Shown piece after piece: positions 49,705 to 58,818 of a stretch of DNA of 64,000 nt. The DNA is from Alicyclobacillus tolerans. Its GTDB lineage: Bacteria > Bacillota > Bacilli > Alicyclobacillales > Alicyclobacillaceae. Positions within the stretch are counted from its first letter, which is position 1, and each line of letters begins with the position of its first letter. The notes beneath the pieces are model-generated. The model was given only the letters and a program-made list of their open reading frames with translations. It was not told where the DNA came from and did not search any database. The stretch is taken from contig NZ_JXBW01000003.1 of assembly GCF_001447355.1 (NCBI RefSeq), positions 248,001 to 312,000 on the forward strand, given 5' to 3'. A program made the translations under genes and the position numbers.

Positions 49705-49800
49705 GACGGCGGGCACTTCCTCACGCTGGTATTATCCAGGTCGAGTCCGAAAGGGTTGGTGACTATGTCACCTCTCAGCCAACGTCGGCACCCCTAGTCC
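49705..49800 (-). ncRNA. TPP (THI-box) riboswitch
   Basis: The minus strand carries the THI-box core: GGGGTGCCGAC, CTGAGAGG, ACCCTTTCGGACTCGACCTG, GGATAATACCAGCGTGAGG and the closing AAGTGCCC. It sits in the leader of the ykoE transporter operon and is followed by a terminator hairpin. Confidence 0.93.
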
Positions 49801-49831
49801 CCTATTCACGGTATTCCTTTTTTCATAGGCT

Positions 49832-49860
49832 AGTGTAGAATGCTCCCCATCAACCGACAA
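49832..49860 (-). promoter_or_regulatory. Candidate promoter of the TPP-controlled operon
   Basis: On the minus strand TTGTCG (49860-49855), a 17-bp spacer and TACACT (49837-49832) lie about 30 bp before the aptamer. Confidence 0.6.
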
Positions 49861-49945
49861 GCCAAAAACAAGCCTGTGTCTATCCCAAAGCCAATGACGA
49901 TGCCGTAGTCATCGGTACAGGTCAGCCACTCGTCCAAGTCTCTTC

Positions 49946-51904
49946 TCACTTCGACCAGTTCTCTATGGGAACGGGCTCAATCGGATCAGCCGGCGTAAAG
50001 TTCAAGATAGACCCGAAAAAGAACAACTGCGCTTCCAAGGCACGCTTCGCGTTTTCCGCCTTCCGAAAGCCATGGCCTTCGCCCGCCTTCCGAAAGCCAT
50101 GGCCTTCGCCCGGAAACAAAAGATAGGCGACGGATACACCCTTCCTTTTTAATGCCTCGACCATCAATTCCGCTTGATTGGGTGGTACCACTTTGTCGTC
50201 CTCACCCTGGAAGAAAATCACCGGGCAAGCAAACTGATCCACGTGCTGCAAGGGCGATCTCGCGACAAATCGCTCCCGTTCCTCCGGATACCGACCAACG
50301 AGTTGCTCAATATAACGCGATTCAAACTTGTGCGTCTCCTCGGCGAGCAGAGCGAGATCGCTCACACCGTAGTGACTTGCACCAACGCGGAACACATCGC
50401 GAAACGCAAGCACGGCCAGCGTGGTGTAGCCGCCGGCACTGCCACCCGTGATGCACAGCCGATCGCGATCGACATCGCCACGCTCGACAAGATATAAGGC
50501 ACCTTGGCAGCAATCGTCGAGATCGACGATGCCCCATTGCCCGGCCAGGCGCTCGCGATACTTCCGCCCATACCCGGTGCTGCCGCCATAGTTGACATCG
50601 AGAACGCCAAAGCCGCGCGTCGTCCAGTACTGAATCGACAATTTGTAAACTGGCCGGGTTGCGCTGGTCGGACCGCCGTGCGACATCACCAATAGCGGTG
50701 GCCGCTCGGAAGCAGGTGCAACATAATGTGGATTGGTGGGCGGATAGTAAAAGCCATAGGCCACCTCACCGCCCGTGGTCGGGAACATAATGGCCTCCGG
50801 CTCTGCAATCCAGTCGTCGCTAAGAGCGGCACTTTGTCCAAACTTGACGGCGTCGACCCTCTTGCCATACACCTTCGCGATGACAGCGGGACGCCGCGTC
50901 GACATGGCGACACAGTACACGCCACCCGCACCATCTGCAAACAAATCGTCAAAGCCCGTGAACGCCGTCTCTATATCGGTCAAAGTACCCGTATCTAAAT
51001 CGATCTCACACAATCGCCCGAAGCCGTTCTCCACGTATGTGGCTACGATGTGCGAATGGTTAATAAACGCATAGGTCGAGCTACCCAACTGCCAAAGCGG
51101 ACGTCCAAATTCCACGTCGCGCGGTGCAATGGCGCGCGTACGGTCGGCATCCCAAGCGTATAGATTCCACCAGTTTGTCTTGTCTGACACGTAGAATAAT
51201 TGCCCACGCGGGCTCCATTCGGGTTGGAAGATAGACTCTTCTCGTCCACCTGCGATCCGCTGTGCATTCGCAAGCTTCTCTCCATCCCAATCGGCTACAT
51301 ACAGATAGGTCCCATTCCATGGCATATTCGGATGATCCCACGCGATGTAAGCCAACCGCCTACCGTCTGCCGAAAGGCGCGGATACGCGTAAAAATCGTG
51401 TCCACTGGCGACAATTTCGACCCGACCGTCAACAAGGCGCACGACCGCCAAGCTGTTGACCGGTTCGCCGCTCGTCCCGTGATCTTCCACAACGCCAAAA
51501 ATGATATCCTCCGCGACAAACAAGTCGCCAAAGCGAAGCGCAGACGGCTGTGTCACAGACTCAGGCGGCAAAGGTTCTTCGCCAGCAAAGCGCACGCGGT
51601 AGATACATTGATCCGAGAAGTTTACAAAATAGACGACGTTATTTTTGACGGCATATGCTCCACCACCATATTCGTGCACGCGGGATCGAGCATTGAATGA
51701 GATCGGCAAACAGTCGATCTCGCGGCCGTCCGGCAACCGTTTCACAATCGCAATGCGCCCCGCTTCGTGCGGTCGGCTCTCGAGCCAATACAGGCTGTCG
51801 CCGTCCCACTTCGGGCTGCCAAGCCCGGTCGCCGCCTGTACCACCTTATCCGCAGAGAGTGGTGACGCCCAAGCGCCGTAGCTCGCAAGTTGCTGTTTTG
51901 CCAT
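49946..51904 (-). CDS. S9-family (prolyl oligopeptidase-like) serine peptidase
   Basis: A 652-residue acylaminoacyl-peptidase-type protein. A beta-propeller occupies roughly residues 1-390. The alpha/beta hydrolase domain has the nucleophile in CITGGSAGGYTTL, the Asp in FQGEDDKVVPPNQ and the His in GEGHGFRKA. That last nine-residue segment occurs twice in a row because of a perfect 27-bp duplication, so two candidate catalytic His are present. The ATG at 51904 follows GGGGGAT. It starts 19 bp after the ribH stop on the same strand and so probably belongs to the FMN-controlled transcript. Confidence 0.9.
   Translation of the reverse strand: MAKQQLASYGAWASPLSADKVVQAATGLGSPKWDGDSLYWLESRPHEAGRIAIVKRLPDGREIDCLPISFNARSRVHEYGGGAYAVKNNVVYFVNFSDQCIYRVRFAGEEPLPPESVTQPSALRFGDLFVAEDIIFGVVEDHGTSGEPVNSLAVVRLVDGRVEIVASGHDFYAYPRLSADGRRLAYIAWDHPNMPWNGTYLYVADWDGEKLANAQRIAGGREESIFQPEWSPRGQLFYVSDKTNWWNLYAWDADRTRAIAPRDVEFGRPLWQLGSSTYAFINHSHIVATYVENGFGRLCEIDLDTGTLTDIETAFTGFDDLFADGAGGVYCVAMSTRRPAVIAKVYGKRVDAVKFGQSAALSDDWIAEPEAIMFPTTGGEVAYGFYYPPTNPHYVAPASERPPLLVMSHGGPTSATRPVYKLSIQYWTTRGFGVLDVNYGGSTGYGRKYRERLAGQWGIVDLDDCCQGALYLVERGDVDRDRLCITGGSAGGYTTLAVLAFRDVFRVGASHYGVSDLALLAEETHKFESRYIEQLVGRYPEERERFVARSPLQHVDQFACPVIFFQGEDDKVVPPNQAELMVEALKRKGVSVAYLLFPGEGHGFRKAGEGHGFRKAENAKRALEAQLFFFGSILNFTPADPIEPVPIENWSK
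50058..50111. repeat. Perfect 27-bp tandem duplication in the S9 peptidase
   Basis: Bases 50058-50084 and 50085-50111 are identical. The unit encodes GEGHGFRKA (circularly), includes the catalytic-His motif and keeps the frame. Confidence 0.97.
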
Positions 51905-51923
51905 CACGCCATCCCCCATTCCA

Positions 51924-52391
51924 TCAACCTTGTAACATCCGCCGCAGATTCGCCATTTCAATAGCGCTGACAGCCGCATCCCAGCCTTTGTTTCCCGCCT
52001 TCGTCCCTGCGCGCTCAATTGCCTGTTCGATGGTATCTGTTGTCAGAACGCCAAAAATGACAGGTGTGTCCGTGTTCATCGAAAGCTGAGCGACGCCCTT
52101 CGCCACTTCAGCTGAGACATAGTCGAAGTGCGGCGTTGAGCCCCGAATCACAGCTCCTAGGGCGATCACGACATCAAAACGACCACTCGTCGCCATCCAC
52201 TTCGCGGCGGACGGAATCTCGAACGCACCAGGCACCCAGGCGACCTCGACGTTGTCCTCTGGCAGGCCGTGCCGATTGAGCGCGTCCAGCGCACCGGACA
52301 ACAGCTTGCTCGTGATGAACTCATTAAACCTTGCAACGACAATGCCCACACGTTGATTTGACGCCACCAATTGTGCTTCGTAAGTACGCAA
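51924..52391 (-). CDS. ribH: 6,7-dimethyl-8-ribityllumazine synthase
   Basis: A 155-residue lumazine synthase, the penultimate step of riboflavin synthesis. Motifs are [53 protein letters not shown], the catalytic-His region and the C-terminal [17 protein letters not shown]. The TTG at 52391 follows GAGGAG by 8 bp and was preferred to an ATG 23 codons upstream that overlaps ribBA. Confidence 0.95.
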   Translation of the reverse strand: MRTYEAQLVASNQRVGIVVARFNEFITSKLLSGALDALNRHGLPEDNVEVAWVPGAFEIPSAAKWMATSGRFDVVIALGAVIRGSTPHFDYVSAEVAKGVAQLSMNTDTPVIFGVLTTDTIEQAIERAGTKAGNKGWDAAVSAIEMANLRRMLQG

Positions 52392-52456
52392 ATTCGTCCA
52401 CTCCTCTTGGCAATCCTGCTTGTCATAAGGTTTTACAATAGCCCACTTCACGACGA

Positions 52457-53650
52457 TCACGGCAAGTCCAGCAGATGCCCCAGCTTGTCTCGTTTCGTTC
52501 GCAGGTATAGTTCGTTGTGCGGGTTGCGATCCACCTGTAACGGCACGCGCTCGACGACTTCAAGTCCGTGTCCGGCAATGCCGCGCAACTTGCGCACGTT
52601 GTTCGTCAACAACCGCATTTTGCGCACGCCGAGATCGCGCAAAATCTGCGCACCGATGCCGTAATCGCGGAGATCGTCAGGAAAGCCGAGACGGTGATTG
52701 GCTTCCACCGTATCCGCTCCCTCATCCTGTAGGGCGTAGGCACGAATCTTGTTGAGAAGCCCAATTCCGCGCCCCCCCTGCCGCAGATACAGCAATACAC
52801 CTTTGCCCGCTTCGGAAATTTGCCGCAATGCGGCGTGCAACTGGGGCCCACAGTCACAACGCAGCGAACCAAATGCATCGCCGGTCAGGCATTCCGAGTG
52901 CACCCTGACAAGCGTCGGTTCGCCGTCTGTCACATCGCCACAAACAAGCGCAATGTGCTCTTTGTCATCGACCTCATTGGTATACACAACGGCCCGAAAA
53001 TCGCCGTATGCGGTCGGCAAGTTCGCCTCCGCTTGGCGACTCACCAGTTTTTCCGAGCGCTTGCGGTAGGCAATGAGGTCGGCGACGCTGATTAGCTTGA
53101 GGCCAAATCTCTGTGCCACTTCTTCTAGCTGTGGAAGACGCGCCATCGTGCCATCTTCATTCAAAATTTCACAGATGACGCCAACCTCTGGTTCACCGGC
53201 AAGACGAGCGAGATCGACAGCCGCCTCGGTATGCCCGGCTCGCCGCAAGACACCGCCAGACTTTGCAATGAGCGGGAAGATGTGACCTGGCCTGCGAAAG
53301 TGCTCCGGTTTGGACGTCTCGGAGACAATCGCCGCGATCGTCTCCGCGCGCTCATAGGCCGAAATTCCTGTATGTGTGCTTGCAGCATCGACCGAAACGG
53401 TAAAGGCCGTGCCAAAGTGGTCGGTATTGCGTTCAATCATCTGCGCGAAACCAAGGCGCGCCGCCCGCTCCGAGGTGACCGGCACACAAAGAAGGCCGCG
53501 GCCGTGCGTGATCATGAAGTTGACAACCTCTGGTGTGGCTTTCGCACCAAGGGCAATAAAATCGCCTTCGTTTTCCCGATCCTCGTCATCGACGACGATC
53601 ACGATGCGCCCCTCGCGCAGTTCGGCAATAGCTGCTTCAATCGAATCCAT
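52457..53650 (-). CDS. ribBA: Bifunctional DHBP synthase / GTP cyclohydrolase II
   Basis: A 397-residue fusion of RibB (residues 1-200; [44 protein letters not shown]) and RibA (200-397). The zinc site of RibA is [38 protein letters not shown] is also typical. Both enzymes start the two branches of riboflavin synthesis. Confidence 0.97.
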   Translation of the reverse strand: MDSIEAAIAELREGRIVIVVDDEDRENEGDFIALGAKATPEVVNFMITHGRGLLCVPVTSERAARLGFAQMIERNTDHFGTAFTVSVDAASTHTGISAYERAETIAAIVSETSKPEHFRRPGHIFPLIAKSGGVLRRAGHTEAAVDLARLAGEPEVGVICEILNEDGTMARLPQLEEVAQRFGLKLISVADLIAYRKRSEKLVSRQAEANLPTAYGDFRAVVYTNEVDDKEHIALVCGDVTDGEPTLVRVHSECLTGDAFGSLRCDCGPQLHAALRQISEAGKGVLLYLRQGGRGIGLLNKIRAYALQDEGADTVEANHRLGFPDDLRDYGIGAQILRDLGVRKMRLLTNNVRKLRGIAGHGLEVVERVPLQVDRNPHNELYLRTKRDKLGHLLDLP

Positions 53651-53674
53651 ACCTTCACCCCCGCGATCTGCAAT

Positions 53675-54346
53675 TCACGCAAAACCATGCCGCGCCAGCA
53701 TGTCTAACGTAATTCCACCTGTTGTTGAGCCTGGGGCTCCTTCGTGTTCGACGGCAGCCCCTCCCATCAAGAGTCGTTCAACGTATTTGGCGACGATATC
53801 ACACTCGATGTTCACGATTTCCCCAGGCCGTACGCCGCCAAATCGCGTTGCACCGCGCGTGTGAGGGATGATGGAAACGGAAAATGCCTGGCCGACAACG
53901 CGCATAATGGTGAGACTCACACCATCGACACAAACGGAACCTTTGTCGACCATGTACCGGATGAGTGCAGGATCGACCTCAATCACCAACACGCGTGCAA
54001 TGCCGTCTTGGCGCACCTCGCGCACGCGGCCTGTCCCGTCGATATGCCCGGAGACGATATGCCCACCAAAGCGCCCGCTGGCAGACATGGCGCGCTCGAC
54101 GTGAACCGCATCTCCAGCCTGCAGGCGACCAAGGTTGGATCGGCGCAGGGTCTCAGGCACAGCCGAGACAAAGAAATGATCTCCCTGCATGCGCTCGACC
54201 GTGAGACAGACGCCATTGACGGCAATGCTATCACCCAACTGCATGTCTTCCATGATTTTGTCAGCTGCCAGTTCAAACGCGGCGCCATGTGGGCTCGCAT
54301 CGACGCGGACGACGTGCGCCAACTCCTCGACCAACCCTGTGAACAT
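53675..54346 (-). CDS. ribE: Riboflavin synthase alpha chain
   Basis: A 223-residue enzyme made of two similar lumazine-binding halves. It begins MFTGLVEELAHVV, with GDSIAVNGVCLTVERM in the first half and KGSVCVDGVSLTIMRV in the second. GHIDGTG marks the end of the first half. It dismutates dimethyl-ribityllumazine to riboflavin. GAGGTGAGAAC precedes the ATG. It sits 12 bp after ribD. Confidence 0.95.
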   Translation of the reverse strand: MFTGLVEELAHVVRVDASPHGAAFELAADKIMEDMQLGDSIAVNGVCLTVERMQGDHFFVSAVPETLRRSNLGRLQAGDAVHVERAMSASGRFGGHIVSGHIDGTGRVREVRQDGIARVLVIEVDPALIRYMVDKGSVCVDGVSLTIMRVVGQAFSVSIIPHTRGATRFGGVRPGEIVNIECDIVAKYVERLLMGGAAVEHEGAPGSTTGGITLDMLARHGFA

Positions 54347-54358
54347 GTTCTCACCTCC

Positions 54359-55465
54359 TCACGGCGCGTACTTCACGCGACCTGTGATGCAAAGATCATC
54401 GCCAACTTGACGCACCGCAACATGATGAAGGGCAATCGCTTCGGCCATAGACTGCGTGGCTGCCCCCAGAAACGGCGGCAAGCCATTTAACAACAGCTTC
54501 GGTGCCACGTAGAAACACACGTCATCGATGAGCCTATCCTGCAAAAACGCCGCCGCGAGCGTCGGGCCACCTTCAAGCAGAATCGAGTTCAGCCCAAGCG
54601 CAGCTAATTTGGGCAATGCCGCCGCGAGCGAAATGCGGCCTGCTTCCCCGGCGACCGGGAGCCAAACAACCTGCCCTGCCGCCTCGATCTCCTGCACCCG
54701 CCTTTCGTCGGCAAATGCGGATGTGGTCGTCACAATTACAGTTCGCCCGGGCTCGGCGAGCATGCGTGCCGAAGCTGGCAGCCGCAGCCCAGAATCAAAA
54801 ATCACGCGAAGCGGCTGCCAATCGCCAGCCTGCTCGGCGTCTGAATTGCGCACGGTCAATCGCGGATCGTCCGCCAAGACGGTTCCAATACCGACGGCAA
54901 TACCGGGGTGCTCCATGCGCAAACGCTGCACGTCCGCGCGTGCAAGTGGACCTGTGACGTACTGGCTGTGGCCTGTGTTGGCGGCCACATGGCCGCTTAA
55001 GGTCAGCGCTGCCTTGTAGACGACAAGCGGCCTGCCTGATTGCAGCCGGTGAAAGAAAGCGCGGTTGAGTGCGCGAGCTTCGTCTTCTAGCACGCCGACC
55101 GTCACGTCGATCCCGTGATCGCGAAGACGTGCAACGCCACCCCCGGCCGTGCGGGGATCCGTATCGAGCACGGCGACCACGACGCGTTTGATGCCGCTTG
55201 CCAAAATCGCCTCGCTGCACGGCGGTGTGCGCCCATGATGATTGCAGGGTTCGAGCGTTACATAAATCGTCGCACCTTGCGCTTTTTCCCCTGCCATCCG
55301 CAAAGCATAGACCTCCGCGTGCGGGTCGCCTGGTTTTAGATGCGCCCCTTGCCCGACGATCTCGCCGTCACGCACGACAACCGCGCCGACGCGGGGATTT
55401 GGCGAGGTTTGCGCGCCGCCAATACTTGCCACCGCAAGCGCATAACGCATAAAATGCTCGTCCAC
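54359..55465 (-). CDS. ribD: Bifunctional riboflavin deaminase/reductase RibD
   Basis: A 368-residue RibD. The deaminase domain has the zinc motif HAEVYAL and PCNHHGRTPPC. The reductase domain starts near residue 145 (PLVVYKAALTLSGHVA) and includes ILLEGGPTLAAAFL. The GTG at 55465 (VDEHFMRYALAVA) aligns with the family start and follows GGGGGTG at about 12 bp; a GTG five codons upstream overlaps that site. It is the first gene of the rib operon, behind an FMN riboswitch. Confidence 0.94.
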   Translation of the reverse strand: MDEHFMRYALAVASIGGAQTSPNPRVGAVVVRDGEIVGQGAHLKPGDPHAEVYALRMAGEKAQGATIYVTLEPCNHHGRTPPCSEAILASGIKRVVVAVLDTDPRTAGGGVARLRDHGIDVTVGVLEDEARALNRAFFHRLQSGRPLVVYKAALTLSGHVAANTGHSQYVTGPLARADVQRLRMEHPGIAVGIGTVLADDPRLTVRNSDAEQAGDWQPLRVIFDSGLRLPASARMLAEPGRTVIVTTTSAFADERRVQEIEAAGQVVWLPVAGEAGRISLAAALPKLAALGLNSILLEGGPTLAAAFLQDRLIDDVCFYVAPKLLLNGLPPFLGAATQSMAEAIALHHVAVRQVGDDLCITGRVKYAP

Positions 55466-55484
55466 GTGCAGTGAAAACACCCCC

Positions 55485-55520
55485 ACAAACAACAAGCGCC
55501 CCTGCATCGACAGGGGCGCT
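55485..55520 (-). terminator. Terminator of the FMN riboswitch leader
   Basis: AGCGCCCCTG and CAGGGGCGCT form a perfect 10-bp stem with a 6-nt loop (55495-55520). It is followed on the minus strand by TTGTTGTTTG. It lies between the aptamer and ribD, fitting transcription attenuation by FMN. Confidence 0.88.
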
Positions 55521-55590
55521 CACAAACCACGATGAAATAACCGAACGACCAAGCCAAGGCGAGATAGACACGCCAAATCCACTTGGTTCG

Positions 55591-55733
55591 ATTCCTTCTT
55601 TCATCCGGACTGTACCGTCGGTACTGGATTCTCACCAGTTCCTGCCTATCTGGCTCGTGGACTCGCCGAACCTGTGTCGGATCACCACCGATCGGGAATT
55701 GGCCGCGTGGCCTCACCCTGCCCCGAAGGATTG
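55591..55733 (-). ncRNA. FMN (RFN-element) riboswitch
   Basis: The minus strand shows the RFN consensus in order: TCCTTCGGGGCAGGGTG, AATTCCCGATCGGTGGT, GCGAGTCCACGAGCC, ACTGGTGAGAATCCAGT, ACCGACGGTACAGTCCGGAT and GAAAGAAGGA. It is followed by a terminator and ribD. Confidence 0.96.
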
Positions 55734-55752
55734 ATTCACTTGAACATCCTTT

Positions 55753-55781
55753 ATCATGACGAATTGCGGCAAGTTTCGCAA
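55753..55781 (-). promoter_or_regulatory. Candidate promoter of the rib operon
   Basis: On the minus strand TTGCGA (55781-55776), a 17-bp spacer and CATGAT (55758-55753) lie about 20 bp before the aptamer. Confidence 0.5.
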
Positions 55782-55793
55782 GCAAGTGCTTGC

Positions 55794-56729
55794 CTATAGT
55801 TGGACCTCATCCGGTCTTTCTGTGTCATGACCGGCTTTCCGGCGTGCCGCATCTCGTTCTCTGTACTGCCCAAGAAAGAGGGCAAGTAGAATCATGACGC
55901 CACCAATGTAAAAATACAAGGATGGGCGCTCATGAACGATCGCGATCGCCAATAGCACGCCAAATACCGGCTGCAGATAAAGCGTGATCGCCGCGCTGGC
56001 GACATCGTGATCTTGCAGGACGACAATCCACACGAGGTATGCGCCTGCGGTTGCAAGTACAGCCAGGAAAACGAGGCTCCAAAAGCTCGCAGGCGAAACA
56101 TGATGTGGCCAGGGATGGCCACTGGCCCAAAACAGCGGGACACACCCGACGCCGCCCGCTAAGAGCATGATGGACGTCGCACCCGTCGCCGGCACGTCGG
56201 CAGTCAGACGCCCAGACACCGCATTATACACGGCATAACATACAACCGCACATAGCATGAGTAAATCGCCCGCGAGATACCCCGATACGCCCGGCCGAGG
56301 ACAACCCGCAACGACCCACGCGCCGACTGCAGCAAGGCCCATCGCGAACCACCTGCGCGGACCAAGGCGCGTATGGAAGATAACGGACGACACCAAAAGA
56401 GTGAGCAGGGGCTCAAGCGCGATTGAAACCGCGCCCAGTGCGGGTGAGGATATGTGGATCCCGATGGTTTCCATCGTCACAGGAAGCGTAAAGCCGAGCA
56501 AGCCAAGAAGGGCGATGCGGATGGCCTTTGCCAAGCTCCATGAATTGCTATTTCGCCGATGAGCGAATAACGCCGGCGAAAGCAACAATCCCCCGACCAG
56601 CATGCGCGCCATGACGATGAGGGTGGGCGCAATCGACTCGGCGGCAATACTGGTTGCCGTAAAGCTGCCAGACCAGATGAGGTTCGCAAGGATCAACAAC
56701 GTAAACAAAAACCATTTTGGCATACGCAA
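55794..56729 (-). CDS. EamA/DMT-family transporter
   Basis: A 311-residue protein with ten predicted helices in two EamA repeats (LANLIWSGSFTATSIAAE and LLMLCAVVCYAVYNAVSGRL start the halves). The FTLPVTMETIGI...APALGA-like pattern and LEPLLTLLVS are family-typical. It is probably an exporter of small metabolites; the substrate is unknown. The TTG at 56729 lies 7 bp after GGAGG; an ATG two codons in is the alternative. Confidence 0.85.
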   Translation of the reverse strand: MRMPKWFLFTLLILANLIWSGSFTATSIAAESIAPTLIVMARMLVGGLLLSPALFAHRRNSNSWSLAKAIRIALLGLLGFTLPVTMETIGIHISSPALGAVSIALEPLLTLLVSSVIFHTRLGPRRWFAMGLAAVGAWVVAGCPRPGVSGYLAGDLLMLCAVVCYAVYNAVSGRLTADVPATGATSIMLLAGGVGCVPLFWASGHPWPHHVSPASFWSLVFLAVLATAGAYLVWIVVLQDHDVASAAITLYLQPVFGVLLAIAIVHERPSLYFYIGGVMILLALFLGQYRERDAARRKAGHDTERPDEVQL

Positions 56730-56835
56730 CGACCGGCCTCCATCTCTCCGTAGCCTATGCTACGACTTCGGCCGGCCGTTGCCAACTGGAAATCTTAATA
56801 GAGATTTGAGGAAAAGGTGGCATGCGGAAGTCCGG

Positions 56836-57084
56836 TTATGAAATCGGAAATAGCGTCGGTTTGGCATAACGCGCTTTTCGCTCGCGGCGCGCTTGCTTTT
56901 GCAGTACCAGGTAGTGCTCCGTGACGAACGTCAGCGCATAACCTTTACGTTCCAGCTTGCGGATTACATCGCCAACGGTCATTCCGAGATAGTCCGCAAT
57001 GACCACTTGTTCATCCGAACTGCTTCCCGCTGTGACGACAATTTCCGCACTCCCGGTCGCCATTTGGCGCAAGATGACAACCAC
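56836..57084 (-). CDS. Small hypothetical protein
   Basis: An 82-residue protein from a GTG 5 bp after GGAGGTGA; an in-frame ATG five codons upstream covers the ribosome-binding site. It has VVIADYLGMTVGDVIRKLERKGYAL, a helix pair that may be HTH-like, and a basic tail (KQARRERKARYAKPT). No family recognised. Confidence 0.6.
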   Translation of the reverse strand: MVVILRQMATGSAEIVVTAGSSSDEQVVIADYLGMTVGDVIRKLERKGYALTFVTEHYLVLQKQARRERKARYAKPTLFPIS

Positions 57085-57455
57085 GGCATTCACCTCCATG
57101 GTACATCGAATGCGCAAACGGAACGTCCAAGGTAGGGCGTGTGCCCTGATGTAGGTATGTCAATGTCCGATTTGTTTTGGTCCAACATGGCCATTGACAG
57201 GGTTCGGAGAACAAGCCGAATGACTATGTGACCATTATGTGGACCTCATCATTACGGAATGCTTGCACAGGAGTGAAAAGTTTAAGGTTTAAGTAAACAA
57301 TCAGGCCGAGAGGAACCACCTCTCGGCCCTTCAAGCGTGTATTCAAAAACAACATTTTCTGCGAGCAGAGCGCAATTTAAAATGTAACGATATCCTTCCC
57401 AGGTACAGTCTATAAATGGAACGTTCGTGCCGTGATTCCCACACTCGAGAAAACC
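57085..57455. other. Intergenic stretch with a terminator-like hairpin
   Basis: No credible gene is seen here. At 57304-57328, GGCCGAGAGG pairs perfectly with CCTCTCGGCC around AACCA. This is probably the terminator of the sugar operon ending at 57456 (on the minus strand a TGATTGTTT stretch follows). The rest shows no structure I can support. Base composition shifts from GC-rich to AT-rich across this region. Confidence 0.6.
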
Positions 57456-58754
57456 TTAACGGTATGCAGGTAACCAGTCGCCATGTGCTTCAATTAAATC
57501 GTCACAAAGCGATACAATGTCGTCGATCGACAACTCTGATGAAGTATGAGGATCTAACATTGCGGCATGGTAAATCGCGTCCCTGCGCTTCGTTATAGCA
57601 GCTTCTATAGTTAATAACTGTGTGTTGATATTGGTTCGATTAAGTGCGGCGCACTGTTCAGGTAATCGGCCTACATATGTGGGAGTTACTCCACTCGCAT
57701 CGACCAGGCAAGGGACTTCCACGCAGGCTTCCCTTGGCAAATTCTCAATGAGGCTAGTGTTCATCACGTTTCCTCCAATTTTAAACGGAACGTTTGTCTC
57801 CATAGCCTCCATAATGTATGAGGCGTACTCATGACTTCGAGTGTGTGTAATGTTGTTGTTCTCAACCAAGCTTTCCCTCATCTGTACCCACTGGTTAATC
57901 TGAGCAACGCATCGACGAGGATATTCATCTAGTGGTATATTGTACTTATCAATCAATTCTGGATATCTATGCTTGATAAAATAAGGATGATACTCAGCAT
58001 TGTGTTCCGAGGACTCTGTCACATAGTACCCGAATTTATCCATAATCTCGAATCGAACCATGTCGGAATGCTTTTGTTTTTGCTTTGCCCGCGCACGACG
58101 TTTAATCTCAGGATACAAGTCCTCTGCTCCACGCTTAATTTCTAAGAGCCACGCCATATGGTTAATACCAGCAATTTTGTATTCGACACCGGCTGGATCC
58201 ATTTCGAGAGCTTCAAATAAATGCGGAACACATACTTGCACACTGTGACATAATCCAACAGTACGTATTCCTCCATAAGTAATCATTACATTCGTCAGTA
58301 CTGCCATTGGATTCGTGTAATTAAGGAACCATGCATCGGGACAAACCTCGTGCATATCCTCCGCTATTGACAGCATCACCGGGATGGTTCGAAGAGCCCG
58401 AAACAGGCCACCTATCCCAACTGTGTCACCAATGGTTTGTCGCAATCCATATTTCTTCGGAATTTCAAAGTCTGTTACAGTACATGGCTGATAACCACCC
58501 ACCTGAATAGCATTAATAACGTACTTGGCATTCCTTAATGCCTCTTTGCGATCTTGATATGCACGAATGACCACATCCGATCCTGTTTGTACCTTTAGGT
58601 TATTCAGCATTCTCTCAGAATCTTTTAATCGTTGGTCGTCAATATCGTATAGTGCGAACTCAAAGCCATTAAGCGCGGGCGTTAGCATGCTATCGCCGAG
58701 GACATTCTTTGCAAACACTGTGCTACCTGCACCGATAAATGTGATCTTATTCAC
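57456..58754 (-). CDS. GH4 family glycosidase (alpha-galactosidase-like)
   Basis: A 432-residue NAD- and Mn-dependent glycoside hydrolase family 4 enzyme. The N-terminal Rossmann motif is ITFIGAGSTVFAKNVLGD, then NAIQVGGYQPCT, NYTNPMAVLTNVM, the metal-site GLCHSVQ and GINHMAWLLEI. These segments match alpha-galactosidases of the MelA type rather than phospho-glucosidases. The GTG at 58754 follows AGGAGT by 7 bp. It is the last gene of an ABC uptake operon, so it probably cleaves the imported galactoside in the cytoplasm. Confidence 0.87.
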   Translation of the reverse strand: MNKITFIGAGSTVFAKNVLGDSMLTPALNGFEFALYDIDDQRLKDSERMLNNLKVQTGSDVVIRAYQDRKEALRNAKYVINAIQVGGYQPCTVTDFEIPKKYGLRQTIGDTVGIGGLFRALRTIPVMLSIAEDMHEVCPDAWFLNYTNPMAVLTNVMITYGGIRTVGLCHSVQVCVPHLFEALEMDPAGVEYKIAGINHMAWLLEIKRGAEDLYPEIKRRARAKQKQKHSDMVRFEIMDKFGYYVTESSEHNAEYHPYFIKHRYPELIDKYNIPLDEYPRRCVAQINQWVQMRESLVENNNITHTRSHEYASYIMEAMETNVPFKIGGNVMNTSLIENLPREACVEVPCLVDASGVTPTYVGRLPEQCAALNRTNINTQLLTIEAAITKRRDAIYHAAMLDPHTSSELSIDDIVSLCDDLIEAHGDWLPAYR

Positions 58755-58818
58755 GCAAATCACTCCTAATCAGTTAATCAATGAGGTTTGTTTGAACCAT
58801 TAGAGAGCACCCTAAATG

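Noticed and set aside
49604-49724. Coding extension of YkoE upstream of its start
   Set aside because: This stretch is the TPP riboswitch terminator and aptamer; the open frame is fortuitous.
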